In this document: positions 1-6,049 of the stretch, piece by piece
How the letters are laid out: every line of letters begins with the position of its first letter
Position numbering within the stretch: the first letter of the stretch is position 1
Source: an uncultured Verrucomicrobiota bacterium
Lineage (GTDB): Bacteria; Verrucomicrobiota; Kiritimatiellia; RFP12; UBA1067
Length of the DNA stretch: 6,173 nt
Assembly: GCA_937901395.1 (NCBI GenBank)
Contig: CALCDB010000168.1
Span: 1-6,173 of the forward strand
Direction: 5' to 3'
Position numbers and translations under genes: made by a program
The notes under the pieces: generated by a model
Databases searched by the model: none
What the model was told of the DNA's origin: nothing
The model's input: only the letters and a program-made list of their open reading frames with translations

Positions 1-367
1 GCGCGTGATTGTCGCGGGCGGCGCGGGCGTCGGGTCGAAGGAGAATTTCGCGCTTTTACACGAGTTGGCGGCCGTCTTGGGCGGAGCTGTTGGCGGCTCG
101 CGCGCAGCGGTCGATCTCGGGTACTGCGAGAAGGAGAGACAGATTGGGCAGACTGGCGTCACGGTTCGTCCCGCGTTGATGATCTCGTGCGGGGTTTCAG
201 GCGCGGTTCAGCATCTGGCGGGGATGCAAGATTCGGCCAAAATCATCGCAATTAACACCGATCGTTCGGCGCCGATATTCAAGATAGCGCACTATGGAAT
301 TGTTGGAGATCTCAATGTAGTCGTGCCAAAACTCATTAAGGCAATCAAGGCGAAGGGGGCGAAGTAA
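1..367 (+). CDS. etfA: Electron transfer flavoprotein subunit alpha, C-terminal part (5' end outside window)
   Basis: ETF is a soluble FAD-containing heterodimer that takes electrons from acyl-CoA dehydrogenases and passes them on. The reading frame enters from the left edge (first full codon at 2), and the 121 visible residues are the FAD-binding C-terminal domain of the alpha subunit. Family landmarks seen in order are a [15 protein letters not shown] strand-loop, GGSRAAVD, the GQTG turn, the flavin-contacting block [13 protein letters not shown], then [11 protein letters not shown] and [12 protein letters not shown]. These match the mitochondrial and bacterial EtfA consensus almost position for position. 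A full EtfA is usually about 310-330 residues, so roughly 60% lies upstream, and etfB would be expected before it. The stop is 1 bp before the acyl-CoA dehydrogenase start, consistent with co-transcription of donor and acceptor. The GTG at position 5 is internal, not the start. Identification is firm. Confidence 0.96.
   Translation, partial: RVIVAGGAGVGSKENFALLHELAAVLGGAVGGSRAAVDLGYCEKERQIGQTGVTVRPALMISCGVSGAVQHLAGMQDSAKIIAINTDRSAPIFKIAHYGIVGDLNVVVPKLIKAIKAKGAK
353..359 (+). promoter_or_regulatory. Shine-Dalgarno site for the acyl-CoA dehydrogenase gene
   Basis: AAGGGGG lies inside the last codons of etfA and ends 9 nt before the ATG at 369. It is a purine-rich anti-16S-complementary stretch at good spacing and supports 369 as the start. 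Confidence 0.55.
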
Positions 368-368
368 A

Positions 369-2084
369 ATGGGTAATTTCTATACAGATAACCAAGATAT
401 TGAGAGGGTGTTGGACGCGCTTGATTTGAGCGAGGTCGCGAAATTATTGGAGGAAGATTTCAAATTCGCCAAGGAGTACGACTTCGCTCCAAAGGATGCG
501 GCAGACGCGATTGACAATTACAAGCGGGCGTTATCCGTATGCGGGGAGATTATGGCGAATCGCATAGCGCCATTGGCGGAAGAGACTGATCGCACGGGGA
601 GCGTGCTCAATGCCGATGGATCGGTTACATACGCGCCAGGAATCAAGCTTGCGATAGAGTTGTTCGGCAGGACGGGTCTATTAGGGGTTCAGATACCATA
701 TTCGCTGGGCGGGCTAAACATGCCGTGCGCCGTTTTGACGGCATGCAACGACATCGTTTCCAGAGGCGATGCCTCGTTGATGAACATCTTCGGTTTGCAA
801 GGTATCGCCGAAACGATCAATATGTTCGGAGATGAAGAACTTAAGAAGCAGTATATTCCCAAGTTGGTTACAGGAGAGTGGACTGGGGCGATGGTATTGA
901 CGGAACCAGATGCGGGCTCCGATCTTCAAAGCGTGAAGACTTCGGCGCATCAAGACGAGAATGGAAATTGGTTCGTCAATGGCGTGAAGCGTTTCATCAC
1001 GAATGGTTGCGGCGAGGTTCTATTGGTCTTGGCGCGTACGGAGAACAATTCCACGGATGGGCGTGGCTTGAGTTGTCTATTGGTCGAGAAGGGTCCGTGG
1101 GTGAAGGTTCGTAGATTGGAAGATAAATTAGGCATTCATGGCAGCCCGACTTGCGAGATGGTGTTCACCGAAGCGCCGGCAAAGCTCATCGGGCTTCGCA
1201 AACGCGGGTTGATAACATACGTGATGACGCTGATGAATGGTGCGCGCATGGGTATCGCCGCGCAGGGAACCGGAATCGGCGAAGCCGCTTATCGCGTCGC
1301 CCGTGGATATGCCGCGAGTCGTTGTCAGTTCGGGTCTACGATTGATGAGTTTCCGCCGATTCGCGAGCTTTTATCCACGATGTCAGTCGAAGTGCAGGCA
1401 TCGCGCGCGCTTACATATTATGCGGCGAAGAACGTGGATCTCGAGAATGGCTTCGCGCGCAATGGGGATCGTCAGAAAGCGAAGTTCTACGCATCGTTCA
1501 ATAAGATGCTTACTCCAATGGCGAAGTATTACGGTTCGGAGATGTCGATGCGAAATGCGATGGGGGCGATTTCGGTAATGGGCGGTTCGGGGTACATGCG
1601 TGATTATCCTGCCGAGCGTTATCTACGAGATAGTCGCATCGCCACAATTTACGAGGGCACTTCGCAACTGCAGGTCGTGGCGGCGTTTAGTGGAGTATGC
1701 GCGGGGACGGTCAAGGCGGTAGTCGAAGATGTCCTTTCCGGCATTGAGCTTGATGATACGCTCAAGGCCGCGCTTGTGGAAGTCGAGCGGTTGAACGTAG
1801 AGTTGGAGGCGGCTATCGGCAGCGTGAGGGCGCGCGAGGACGCCAAGAGCTATGGCGAGCTTTCGGCGCGCAAGTTGGTGGATGCCGGCATTGCCATCGT
1901 AATCGCGGCGTTGTTCATACGATTGGCGGCGAAGATCGGTGGCGATAAGTTATCTGCGCTCAAGTATCACATCGCCGTTGAATTCCCGAAAGTGCGTGCA
2001 GCGCTGACGCAGGTGAATGAGGGCTATGCGGGAGCGGTGGAAGATTTCGAGGTGCTCGCACCAGCCGTCAAAAACATAGATTAA
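369..2084 (+). CDS. Acyl-CoA dehydrogenase, long (about 570 residue) form with C-terminal extension
   Basis: A flavoenzyme expected to oxidise an acyl-CoA to the trans-2-enoyl-CoA in the cytoplasm and hand electrons to ETF, whose alpha subunit is encoded immediately upstream. The 571 residues show an N-terminal helical part (about 1-165), the FAD/substrate beta domain with LTEPDAGSD (177-185), FITNG (209-213) and KLGIHGSPTCEM (253-264), then the helical C-terminal domain with MGGSGYMRDYPAERYLRDSR (404-423) and IYEGTSQLQ (427-435). E429 sits where the catalytic base of medium/short-chain-type enzymes lies. About 135 residues follow, a helical extension absent from the roughly 380-residue butyryl-CoA dehydrogenases but present in long forms such as the DmdC-like and FadE5-like groups. 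The substrate cannot be read from sequence. The ATG is preceded by AAGGGGG (353-359) at 9 nt. The family is certain, the chain length or specificity is not. Confidence 0.95.
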   Translation: MGNFYTDNQDIERVLDALDLSEVAKLLEEDFKFAKEYDFAPKDAADAIDNYKRALSVCGEIMANRIAPLAEETDRTGSVLNADGSVTYAPGIKLAIELFGRTGLLGVQIPYSLGGLNMPCAVLTACNDIVSRGDASLMNIFGLQGIAETINMFGDEELKKQYIPKLVTGEWTGAMVLTEPDAGSDLQSVKTSAHQDENGNWFVNGVKRFITNGCGEVLLVLARTENNSTDGRGLSCLLVEKGPWVKVRRLEDKLGIHGSPTCEMVFTEAPAKLIGLRKRGLITYVMTLMNGARMGIAAQGTGIGEAAYRVARGYAASRCQFGSTIDEFPPIRELLSTMSVEVQASRALTYYAAKNVDLENGFARNGDRQKAKFYASFNKMLTPMAKYYGSEMSMRNAMGAISVMGGSGYMRDYPAERYLRDSRIATIYEGTSQLQVVAAFSGVCAGTVKAVVEDVLSGIELDDTLKAALVEVERLNVELEAAIGSVRAREDAKSYGELSARKLVDAGIAIVIAALFIRLAAKIGGDKLSALKYHIAVEFPKVRAALTQVNEGYAGAVEDFEVLAPAVKNID

Positions 2085-2085
2085 T

Positions 2086-2883
2086 ATGGGGAATTATCAG
2101 AACACTCGTCATCACAAGGGACCGCGCGAATTGGTCACTGGCGGGGAATGGCTGTATGGGCGCAACCCAGTGGAGGAGGCGTTGGCGGCGAATCGTCGCA
2201 CCTGTTCGGAAGTCGTATTGCCGCCAGCTACACCCGGCGAAGATGATCAGCTTAGGCGCATTCGCGACGAGGCGCGTGCGAGGCATCTCGTAATCAGGAC
2301 GATGGAGCGCGAGCAATTGGATCGGCTTACTCGTTTTGGTCATCATCAGGGCGTCGCCTTGAAGACGACGGGCTATCCGTACGTCGGGCTTGAAGAAATC
2401 GTGGCGAGCGTCGAGGCGGATGAAAACGCCTTGGTGATAGTTCTGGATCACCTTGAGGATCCACAGAACGTGGGTTCTATTCTCCGTACGGCTTGCGCGG
2501 TTGGAGCGGTTGGGGTAATCATCCCCGAAGATCGCGCATCTGGAATAACTCCGGCGGCGGTTCGGGCTTCGGCGGGCGGCGCGGAGCATATTCGAGTTGC
2601 GCATGTAGTGAATCTGCCGCGAGCGATGGCGGAATTGAAGGAGGCGGGAATTTGGTGGACCGGTCTTGATTGGGGGGAGGATGCGCGGTCATATACGGAT
2701 ATTGATTTTAAGGGCAGGGTTGGTTTAGTGGTTGGAGCCGAGGGGAACGGCATTTCCCGCTTAGTGCGGGAGAATTGTGATTTTATCGGTGTATTGCCAA
2801 TGCCAGGCGGCTTTGAATCGCTTAATGCCGGTGTGGCGGCGGCGGTAACCATGTTTGAAGTATTAAGGCAACGCGCAATATGA
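2086..2883 (+). CDS. rlmB: 23S rRNA 2'-O-ribose methyltransferase, RlmB/TrmH (SpoU) family
   Basis: A SPOUT-class, S-adenosylmethionine-dependent RNA ribose methyltransferase. The closest characterised member by layout is RlmB, which methylates G2251 in the peptidyl-transferase P loop of 23S rRNA. An N-terminal SpoU substrate-binding domain (about 22-96) begins at YGRNPVEEAL and ends near HHQGVAL. The trefoil-knot catalytic domain follows with motif 1 DPQNVGSILRTA (N128, R134), motif 2 VVGAEGNGIS (E219) and motif 3 LPMPGGFESLNAGVAAAV (S245, N247). Total length of 265 is normal for the family. Motif 3 reads SLNAG where SLNVS is usual, but the S and N that line the active site remain. The ATG at 2086 follows the previous stop by 1 bp but has no visible Shine-Dalgarno. 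A TTG at 2131 has AAGGGA 9 nt upstream and would remove 15 basic/polar residues. The RNA target (RlmB versus a sibling such as a TrmH paralogue) is inferred. Confidence 0.88.
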   Translation: MGNYQNTRHHKGPRELVTGGEWLYGRNPVEEALAANRRTCSEVVLPPATPGEDDQLRRIRDEARARHLVIRTMEREQLDRLTRFGHHQGVALKTTGYPYVGLEEIVASVEADENALVIVLDHLEDPQNVGSILRTACAVGAVGVIIPEDRASGITPAAVRASAGGAEHIRVAHVVNLPRAMAELKEAGIWWTGLDWGEDARSYTDIDFKGRVGLVVGAEGNGISRLVRENCDFIGVLPMPGGFESLNAGVAAAVTMFEVLRQRAI

Positions 2884-3338
2884 AACTAAAGTTAAATCGT
2901 GAATTTATGGTTCGCCATCTTGGTGTGGCGATATTGTTGTTTGGTCTTGGTTGTTACTTCGCCTACGATGGTTTCATCGGCTATCCTTCCATTCCAGCGG
3001 CGGAACTATATCGTAGCATAGAGAAGAGCGATCCGCCAGTCAGCGTCAATCTTGAGGCCTTTAAGGCGCAAAAGATAAAGACGCAATACGGCTTTACCAT
3101 ACTCTGCTTGTTGGCGGCTTTCATAGTGGGGTTGCATTTGTTGGCAATTTCTCGATTTGAGTTTGAATATGACGATACATCCTTTACTTATCATGGCAAG
3201 CGTCATGAGATAAAGTCAATCAAGAAGATAGATTGGTCGCGCTGGGAAAAGAAGGGAATCGTTGTCGTCGATGGCATTACCCTTGATGCTTGGCATCATA
3301 TTGGCGTAAAGGAATTCGCGGAGAAGTTGAAATCTTGA
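2880..3338 (+). CDS. Unrecognised two-helix membrane protein with possible PH-like cytosolic tail
   Basis: I do not recognise this 152-residue protein. It has a basic N-terminus (MKLKLNREFMVRH), a hydrophobic helix at about 14-31, a roughly 40-residue polar loop (about 32-70), and a second helix at about 71-90. A C-terminal domain of about 60 residues follows (FEFEYDD, YHGKRHEIKSIKKIDW, KKGIVVVDGITLDAW). By the positive-inside rule both ends should be cytosolic, with the loop in the periplasm. The alternation of short beta strands, the tryptophan pair around residues 119-122 and the closing helix (about 143-151) resemble small bacterial PH-like domains attached to membrane anchors. That is an inference from pattern only. 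The ATG overlaps the rlmB stop as ATGA (2880-2883), with AAGG 11 nt upstream. The stop in turn overlaps the pgpA start, so both neighbours look translationally coupled to it. Confidence 0.8.
   Translation: MKLKLNREFMVRHLGVAILLFGLGCYFAYDGFIGYPSIPAAELYRSIEKSDPPVSVNLEAFKAQKIKTQYGFTILCLLAAFIVGLHLLAISRFEFEYDDTSFTYHGKRHEIKSIKKIDWSRWEKKGIVVVDGITLDAWHHIGVKEFAEKLKS
3335..3338 (+). promoter_or_regulatory. TTGA stop-start overlap, probable translational coupling to pgpA
   Basis: The upstream stop TGA (3336-3338) shares bases with a TTG (3335-3337) in the pgpA frame. Since pgpA has no nearby ATG or GTG and the protein's conserved opening begins about 10 residues later, this looks like a rare start codon fed by terminating ribosomes. 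Confidence 0.6.
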
Positions 3339-3799
3339 AGAAGTTCTGTCTATTTATCGCTACGGGATTTGGCATCGGCTTGTTCGCGCCATTTGCTCCT
3401 GGTACTTTCGGATCGATTCCCGGTGTAATACTAGCGTATGCGATTGCATATTTTCCGTTGTATTTGCAGCTGCCAATATGCACGATTTTGGCGTTGTTGG
3501 CAATTCCCATCTGCGGAGTCGCCGAGCGGATATTGGGCGTGAAGGATGATGGACGCATCACGGCTGACGAGTGGATGTTGTTTCCGATTGCGCTTATTGG
3601 CATCCCAATCGCGGAATTGCCGTGGTGGATGATGTTGAGTTTCTTCGCGGTAGTGCGGGCGATTGACATAATAAAGCCATATCCTTGTCGGAAATTGCAG
3701 AATATAGCGGGTGGCAGGGGAATCGTTATCGATGATTTCATCGCCAACATTTACGCCTTGATCGTCAATTGGCTGATATTTATCGCGTATTCGAATTGA
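3335..3799 (+). CDS. pgpA: Phosphatidylglycerophosphatase A
   Basis: An inner-membrane phosphatase that removes the phosphate from phosphatidylglycerophosphate to give phosphatidylglycerol, the last step of PG synthesis. With the TTG start at 3335 it has 154 residues (E. coli PgpA has about 170). PgpA family marks are the opening GFGIGLFAPFAPGTFGS (11-27), an acidic block KDDGRITADEW (70-80) supplying D71/D72 and D78/E79, then R108-AIDIIKPYP (to 117) and GGRGIVIDDFIANI (126-139) with D133/D134. Hydrophobic stretches near 4-20, 28-60, 82-107 and 138-152 agree with a multi-pass protein. Start choice: no ATG or GTG lies near the N-terminus. The TTG forms a TTGA overlap with the upstream stop, the same architecture as the ATGA overlaps elsewhere in this array, and GGAG lies 11 nt upstream. 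Another TTG at 3290 would add 15 charged residues before the family's normal beginning and is less likely. Confidence 0.92.
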   Translation: MKKFCLFIATGFGIGLFAPFAPGTFGSIPGVILAYAIAYFPLYLQLPICTILALLAIPICGVAERILGVKDDGRITADEWMLFPIALIGIPIAELPWWMMLSFFAVVRAIDIIKPYPCRKLQNIAGGRGIVIDDFIANIYALIVNWLIFIAYSN

Positions 3800-3800
3800 T

Positions 3801-4220
3801 ATGTCGTATCGAAAATTAAATGGGTTGCTATTATTCGCGGCGCTATTCAGTGGCTGCGCGATGACGAATGTGGAGATGGCTAGCGCGAAATTCAAGGCAG
3901 GCGAACGCTTTGAGGTGCATGACCGCAATGCGTATATGATCTTTAGCGATAATGCCTCTAAGCTCGCCTATCGAGGATACGGGAATGAAACGAACTTGTA
4001 TTACGTTGTTACTTCAGAGACGATGGGGAATGGTCTTTGCCTTTATGTCAATCAGCGTAATGCGCATTACGAACTTGTGAAAGCGCAGACGCTTTCGGAT
4101 TGGGAAACTACGACTTGGAGATTTCTATTCAATAGTTATGTGATACAGTCGGCAACCAATCATTTGACAGGAGAGTTCGATCGTCAACATTCACTGTTTT
4201 GGGGACTATTGGAATGGTAA
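3801..4220 (+). CDS. Small predicted lipoprotein of unknown function
   Basis: 139 residues that I do not recognise. The N-terminus is lipoprotein-like: a basic start MSYRKLNG, a hydrophobic run LLLFAALF, then S17-G18-C19. C19 would be lipidated and the mature protein anchored in a membrane facing the periplasm or outside. The lipobox is imperfect (F at -3 where L is usual), so signal peptidase II processing is likely but not certain. The roughly 120-residue mature part is polar with many aromatics (AYMIFSD, LAYRGYG, LYYVVTSE, DWETTTWRFLF), suggesting a small beta-rich domain. No catalytic motif is visible. It starts 1 bp after the pgpA stop with no clear Shine-Dalgarno, and its last 7 bp overlap the start of the secreted C39-like gene. 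That makes the C39-like protein the most plausible functional partner. Confidence 0.75.
   Translation: MSYRKLNGLLLFAALFSGCAMTNVEMASAKFKAGERFEVHDRNAYMIFSDNASKLAYRGYGNETNLYYVVTSETMGNGLCLYVNQRNAHYELVKAQTLSDWETTTWRFLFNSYVIQSATNHLTGEFDRQHSLFWGLLEW
4201..4205 (+). promoter_or_regulatory. Shine-Dalgarno site deciding the start of the C39-like gene
   Basis: GGGGA lies 8 nt before the ATG at 4214. It supports that ATG over the in-frame TTG at 4199, which would place five extra residues before the signal peptide and would put this purine run inside the coding sequence. Confidence 0.55.
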
Positions 4221-5590
4221 GGCGTTGCTTATTATGTTTCTTTTTCGTAGCTTTGTCAGCCATCGTCCGAGCAGAGGGGTTTGATATTGGAAAGGCAATG
4301 GAGGCGGAAAATTTTTGGACGACCGACCCGGTATTGTTTGTTCATAAATATACTCAGAATGGCTTTCAGTTTACCAGCGACCAGCGTGAAAGCGCCGATT
4401 CTCGTTTAGACGGAGGAGTGCAGTATTTTGACTTGCCGGTATTTGAGACGCGTATCATATTTGGCGAGACGGGGGGAATTAGGCGCGTAGAGCTTATGCT
4501 TTATACGGAGGGCGGAACCGAGGGATACGAAGAATTTCAAGATGAGAACGGAGGAAAGTTTCGTCGCCGCGTGCGAGTTGAGAAGTCGTTCACTCATGAT
4601 GAATTTTGGCGGAGCATTGAACTCGCACGCAAGAAACTTACGAAGCCCAAGGAGAAGGTTCCGAAAATTATTACTGAGCAAGTCAAGGGTAATCGTTCGA
4701 AACTTATTCATCAGGCCTCGCAACAGTGGGTGAATGAAGATACGGGCGTGCAATCGACGTTAGTTTGGAATTATACGCAGAAGAGCAAGCAGATCGACAC
4801 ATTCAAACCCGGCTTCATTCGTTTGACGCAAGTCAAGATGGTGGCGGATTCCAGCGATAAGAAGGCGGAGGGGATAAGTGCGAAAACGTTGATTGAGAAC
4901 GTAGCGCATGGAGCAAAGGGCGATGTGTTCATTGATGGTATACCGATGGTAGATCAAGGCGCGAAGGGGTATTGTTCGGTAGCTACCTCCGAGCGGGTGC
5001 TCAAATACTTCGGCATTGATGTGGATGAGCACGAGGTGGCGGTGGCGGCCGGAACTACTGCCGATAATGGAACCAGCACTGATGCAATGAGAAAAGCCGT
5101 AGAGGCAATTGGTAGGCGATATCAATTATCGACCGTCATCGGCAAGGGACGATTTGATCTTGAGAGTGGAAATCTTCGTAATGAGCTTATGGAAGAATTA
5201 AAGTCGTATAATAAGATTGCAAAGAAGCTAAAGAAGCCACAGATTAACGAAGATGAATCGTTGAATATGATGGTTGATCCGGAAGTGTTCAAGGAAGTTC
5301 GGGTAAAGGGGAGCGGCAAGGCGAATTACGCGCGATTTTTAAACGATATTCATAAGCAAATAGATAGGGGCATCCCCATCTTCTGGGGCGTGATGCTGGG
5401 TATTTATCCAGAGCCCGGACTGCCTCAAAGTGGAGGCGGGCACATGCGCCTCATAATCGGTTATAACGACAAGAAGAAGGAAATACTTTATTCAGATAGT
5501 TGGGGCGCTGGACACGAATTGAAACGGATGCCTGCGGAGTGGGCTTGGACGATTACCGTAAACACTATATACCTGAGGCCATTACGATGA
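4214..5590 (+). CDS. Secreted protein with C-terminal C39-like cysteine peptidase domain
   Basis: 458 residues from the ATG at 4214. Residues 1-20 form a Sec-type signal peptide: basic MVRR, a hydrophobic core CLLCFFFVALSAIV, and a likely cut after VRA (A20). The product should therefore be periplasmic or extracellular. Residues 21 to about 235 are a charged region I cannot assign. The C-terminal domain has papain-like C39 landmarks: DQGAKGYCSVATSERVLKYFG with oxyanion Q248 and nucleophile C254, GGGHMRLIIGYN with H410, and YSDSWG with D428. All catalytic positions are present, so it is probably active, as a peptidase or possibly an amidase or transferase of the same fold. A lysine/glutamate-rich helical stretch of about 70 residues (about 315-385) separates the Cys and His blocks. 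No ABC transporter domain is attached, which excludes a classical bacteriocin exporter-peptidase. It overlaps the lipoprotein gene by 7 bp and the thioesterase gene by 4 bp. Substrate unknown. Confidence 0.85.
   Translation: MVRRCLLCFFFVALSAIVRAEGFDIGKAMEAENFWTTDPVLFVHKYTQNGFQFTSDQRESADSRLDGGVQYFDLPVFETRIIFGETGGIRRVELMLYTEGGTEGYEEFQDENGGKFRRRVRVEKSFTHDEFWRSIELARKKLTKPKEKVPKIITEQVKGNRSKLIHQASQQWVNEDTGVQSTLVWNYTQKSKQIDTFKPGFIRLTQVKMVADSSDKKAEGISAKTLIENVAHGAKGDVFIDGIPMVDQGAKGYCSVATSERVLKYFGIDVDEHEVAVAAGTTADNGTSTDAMRKAVEAIGRRYQLSTVIGKGRFDLESGNLRNELMEELKSYNKIAKKLKKPQINEDESLNMMVDPEVFKEVRVKGSGKANYARFLNDIHKQIDRGIPIFWGVMLGIYPEPGLPQSGGGHMRLIIGYNDKKKEILYSDSWGAGHELKRMPAEWAWTITVNTIYLRPLR
5575..5578 (+). 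promoter_or_regulatory. Shine-Dalgarno site for the thioesterase gene
   Basis: GAGG ends 8 nt before the ATG at 5587. Together with the ATGA overlap with the C39-like stop, it fixes 5587 as the start rather than the in-frame TTG at 5500. Confidence 0.5.
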
Positions 5591-5985
5591 TAAAGACGAC
5601 GATAGAATATAGAGTTCCTTATGCTGATACGGATCAGATGGGGGTAGTATATTATGGCAATTATCTAACATTATTCGAGCGCGCTCGTAATGAATTGATG
5701 CGGGAGTGCGGCGCGACGTATAAGGAGTGCGAGGCGGCGGGTTTTATGTTGCCGGTAATTCATTCCGAGGTTGATTATCATTCGCCGGCGAAATATGATG
5801 ACTTGTTGGAGATTACGGCTTGGGTGCAATTGTTGAAGGGGGTCAGAATTGAGATTGCATGCGAGGTTCGAAGGAAGGGAGAGGAGCAGGTTCTCGCTTC
5901 TGGGTATACGCGCCATTGTTTTGTTTCCACGCAAACCTTTGCGCCAGTTAAACCGCCAATTGAGTTCGTGAAGAACTGGCAATAG
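5587..5985 (+). CDS. Acyl-CoA thioesterase, YbgC/FadM-like hotdog (4HBT) family
   Basis: A cytoplasmic single-hotdog thioesterase that hydrolyses an acyl-CoA to free acid and CoA. The 132 residues match the family length (E. coli YbgC is 134). The active-site segment YADTDQMGVVYYGNYLTLFE (8 residues in from the YRVP strand) carries the catalytic Asp at D16, aligned with D18 of E. coli YbgC, followed by the long hotdog helix ERARNELMRECG. Downstream are VDYHSPAKYDDLLEI and a closing FVKNWQ. In proteobacteria ybgC heads the tol-pal cluster. No tol gene is visible here, and the gene instead ends the array. The substrate is undetermined: 4-hydroxybenzoyl-CoA, short-chain and 1,4-dihydroxy-2-naphthoyl-CoA thioesterases all share this motif. 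The last gene with clear + strand coding. Confidence 0.93.
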   Translation: MIKTTIEYRVPYADTDQMGVVYYGNYLTLFERARNELMRECGATYKECEAAGFMLPVIHSEVDYHSPAKYDDLLEITAWVQLLKGVRIEIACEVRRKGEEQVLASGYTRHCFVSTQTFAPVKPPIEFVKNWQ

Positions 5986-6049
5986 TCAATTCGACCAAAA
6001 TAACGCCCGAAATAGCATAATGAGATGCGGATGATGCGTTTCAAAAAAG
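5986..6049. other. Short convergent spacer, no clear terminator
   Basis: 64 bp after the thioesterase stop. Only weak pairings are visible: GCAT/ATGC (6015-6018 with 6025-6028) and AACGC/GCGTT (6002-6006 with 6036-6040). There is no T-run after them on the + strand. A run of six A at 6043-6048 would be a T-run for a - strand transcript reading out of 6050-6173. Confidence 0.4.

Larger units (their letters stand above)
1..5985 (+). other. Probable single transcription unit of eight genes
   Basis: All junctions are 1 bp gaps (367/369, 2084/2086, 3799/3801) or overlaps: ATGA at 2880-2883, TTGA at 3335-3338, 7 bp at 4214-4220, ATGA at 5587-5590. There is no room for ordinary promoters or intrinsic terminators between genes. 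Any internal promoter would have to lie in coding sequence. The upstream promoter is outside the window. Confidence 0.75.

Noticed and set aside
2068..2604. Long antisense open frame (178 codons) opposite rlmB
   Set aside because: It lies wholly over a well-supported gene. Its product is rich in Arg and His with no domain pattern, as expected from the complement of a real gene.
3277..3928. Two antisense open frames of about 160 codons opposite pgpA
   Set aside because: pgpA has clear family motifs on the + strand. The antisense products show no recognisable features.
4199..4213. TTG start for the C39-like gene
   Set aside because: The ATG at 4214 gives a better signal peptide N-region and has GGGGA 8 nt upstream.
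4406..5319. Several antisense open frames opposite the C39-like gene
   Set aside because: They are shadows of the + strand gene, which has a signal peptide and intact catalytic motifs.
5500..5586. Upstream TTG start adding 29 residues to the thioesterase
   Set aside because: The extension is the out-of-frame end of the C39-like gene. The ATG at 5587 has a Shine-Dalgarno and gives the normal family length.
4214..5590. C39 domain as part of a bacteriocin export system
   Set aside because: There are no ABC transporter or membrane domains, no double-glycine leader peptide gene nearby, and the protein is itself exported.
5943..5980. Inverted repeat GCCAGTT...AACTGGC (7 bp arms, 24-nt loop) with a nested AGTTC/GAACT hairpin, considered as a terminator
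   Set aside because: It lies within the thioesterase coding end and no T-run follows, so it is probably chance.
5671..6044. Antisense open frames opposite the thioesterase and spacer
   Set aside because: They overlap a firmly identified hotdog thioesterase and carry no conserved motif.
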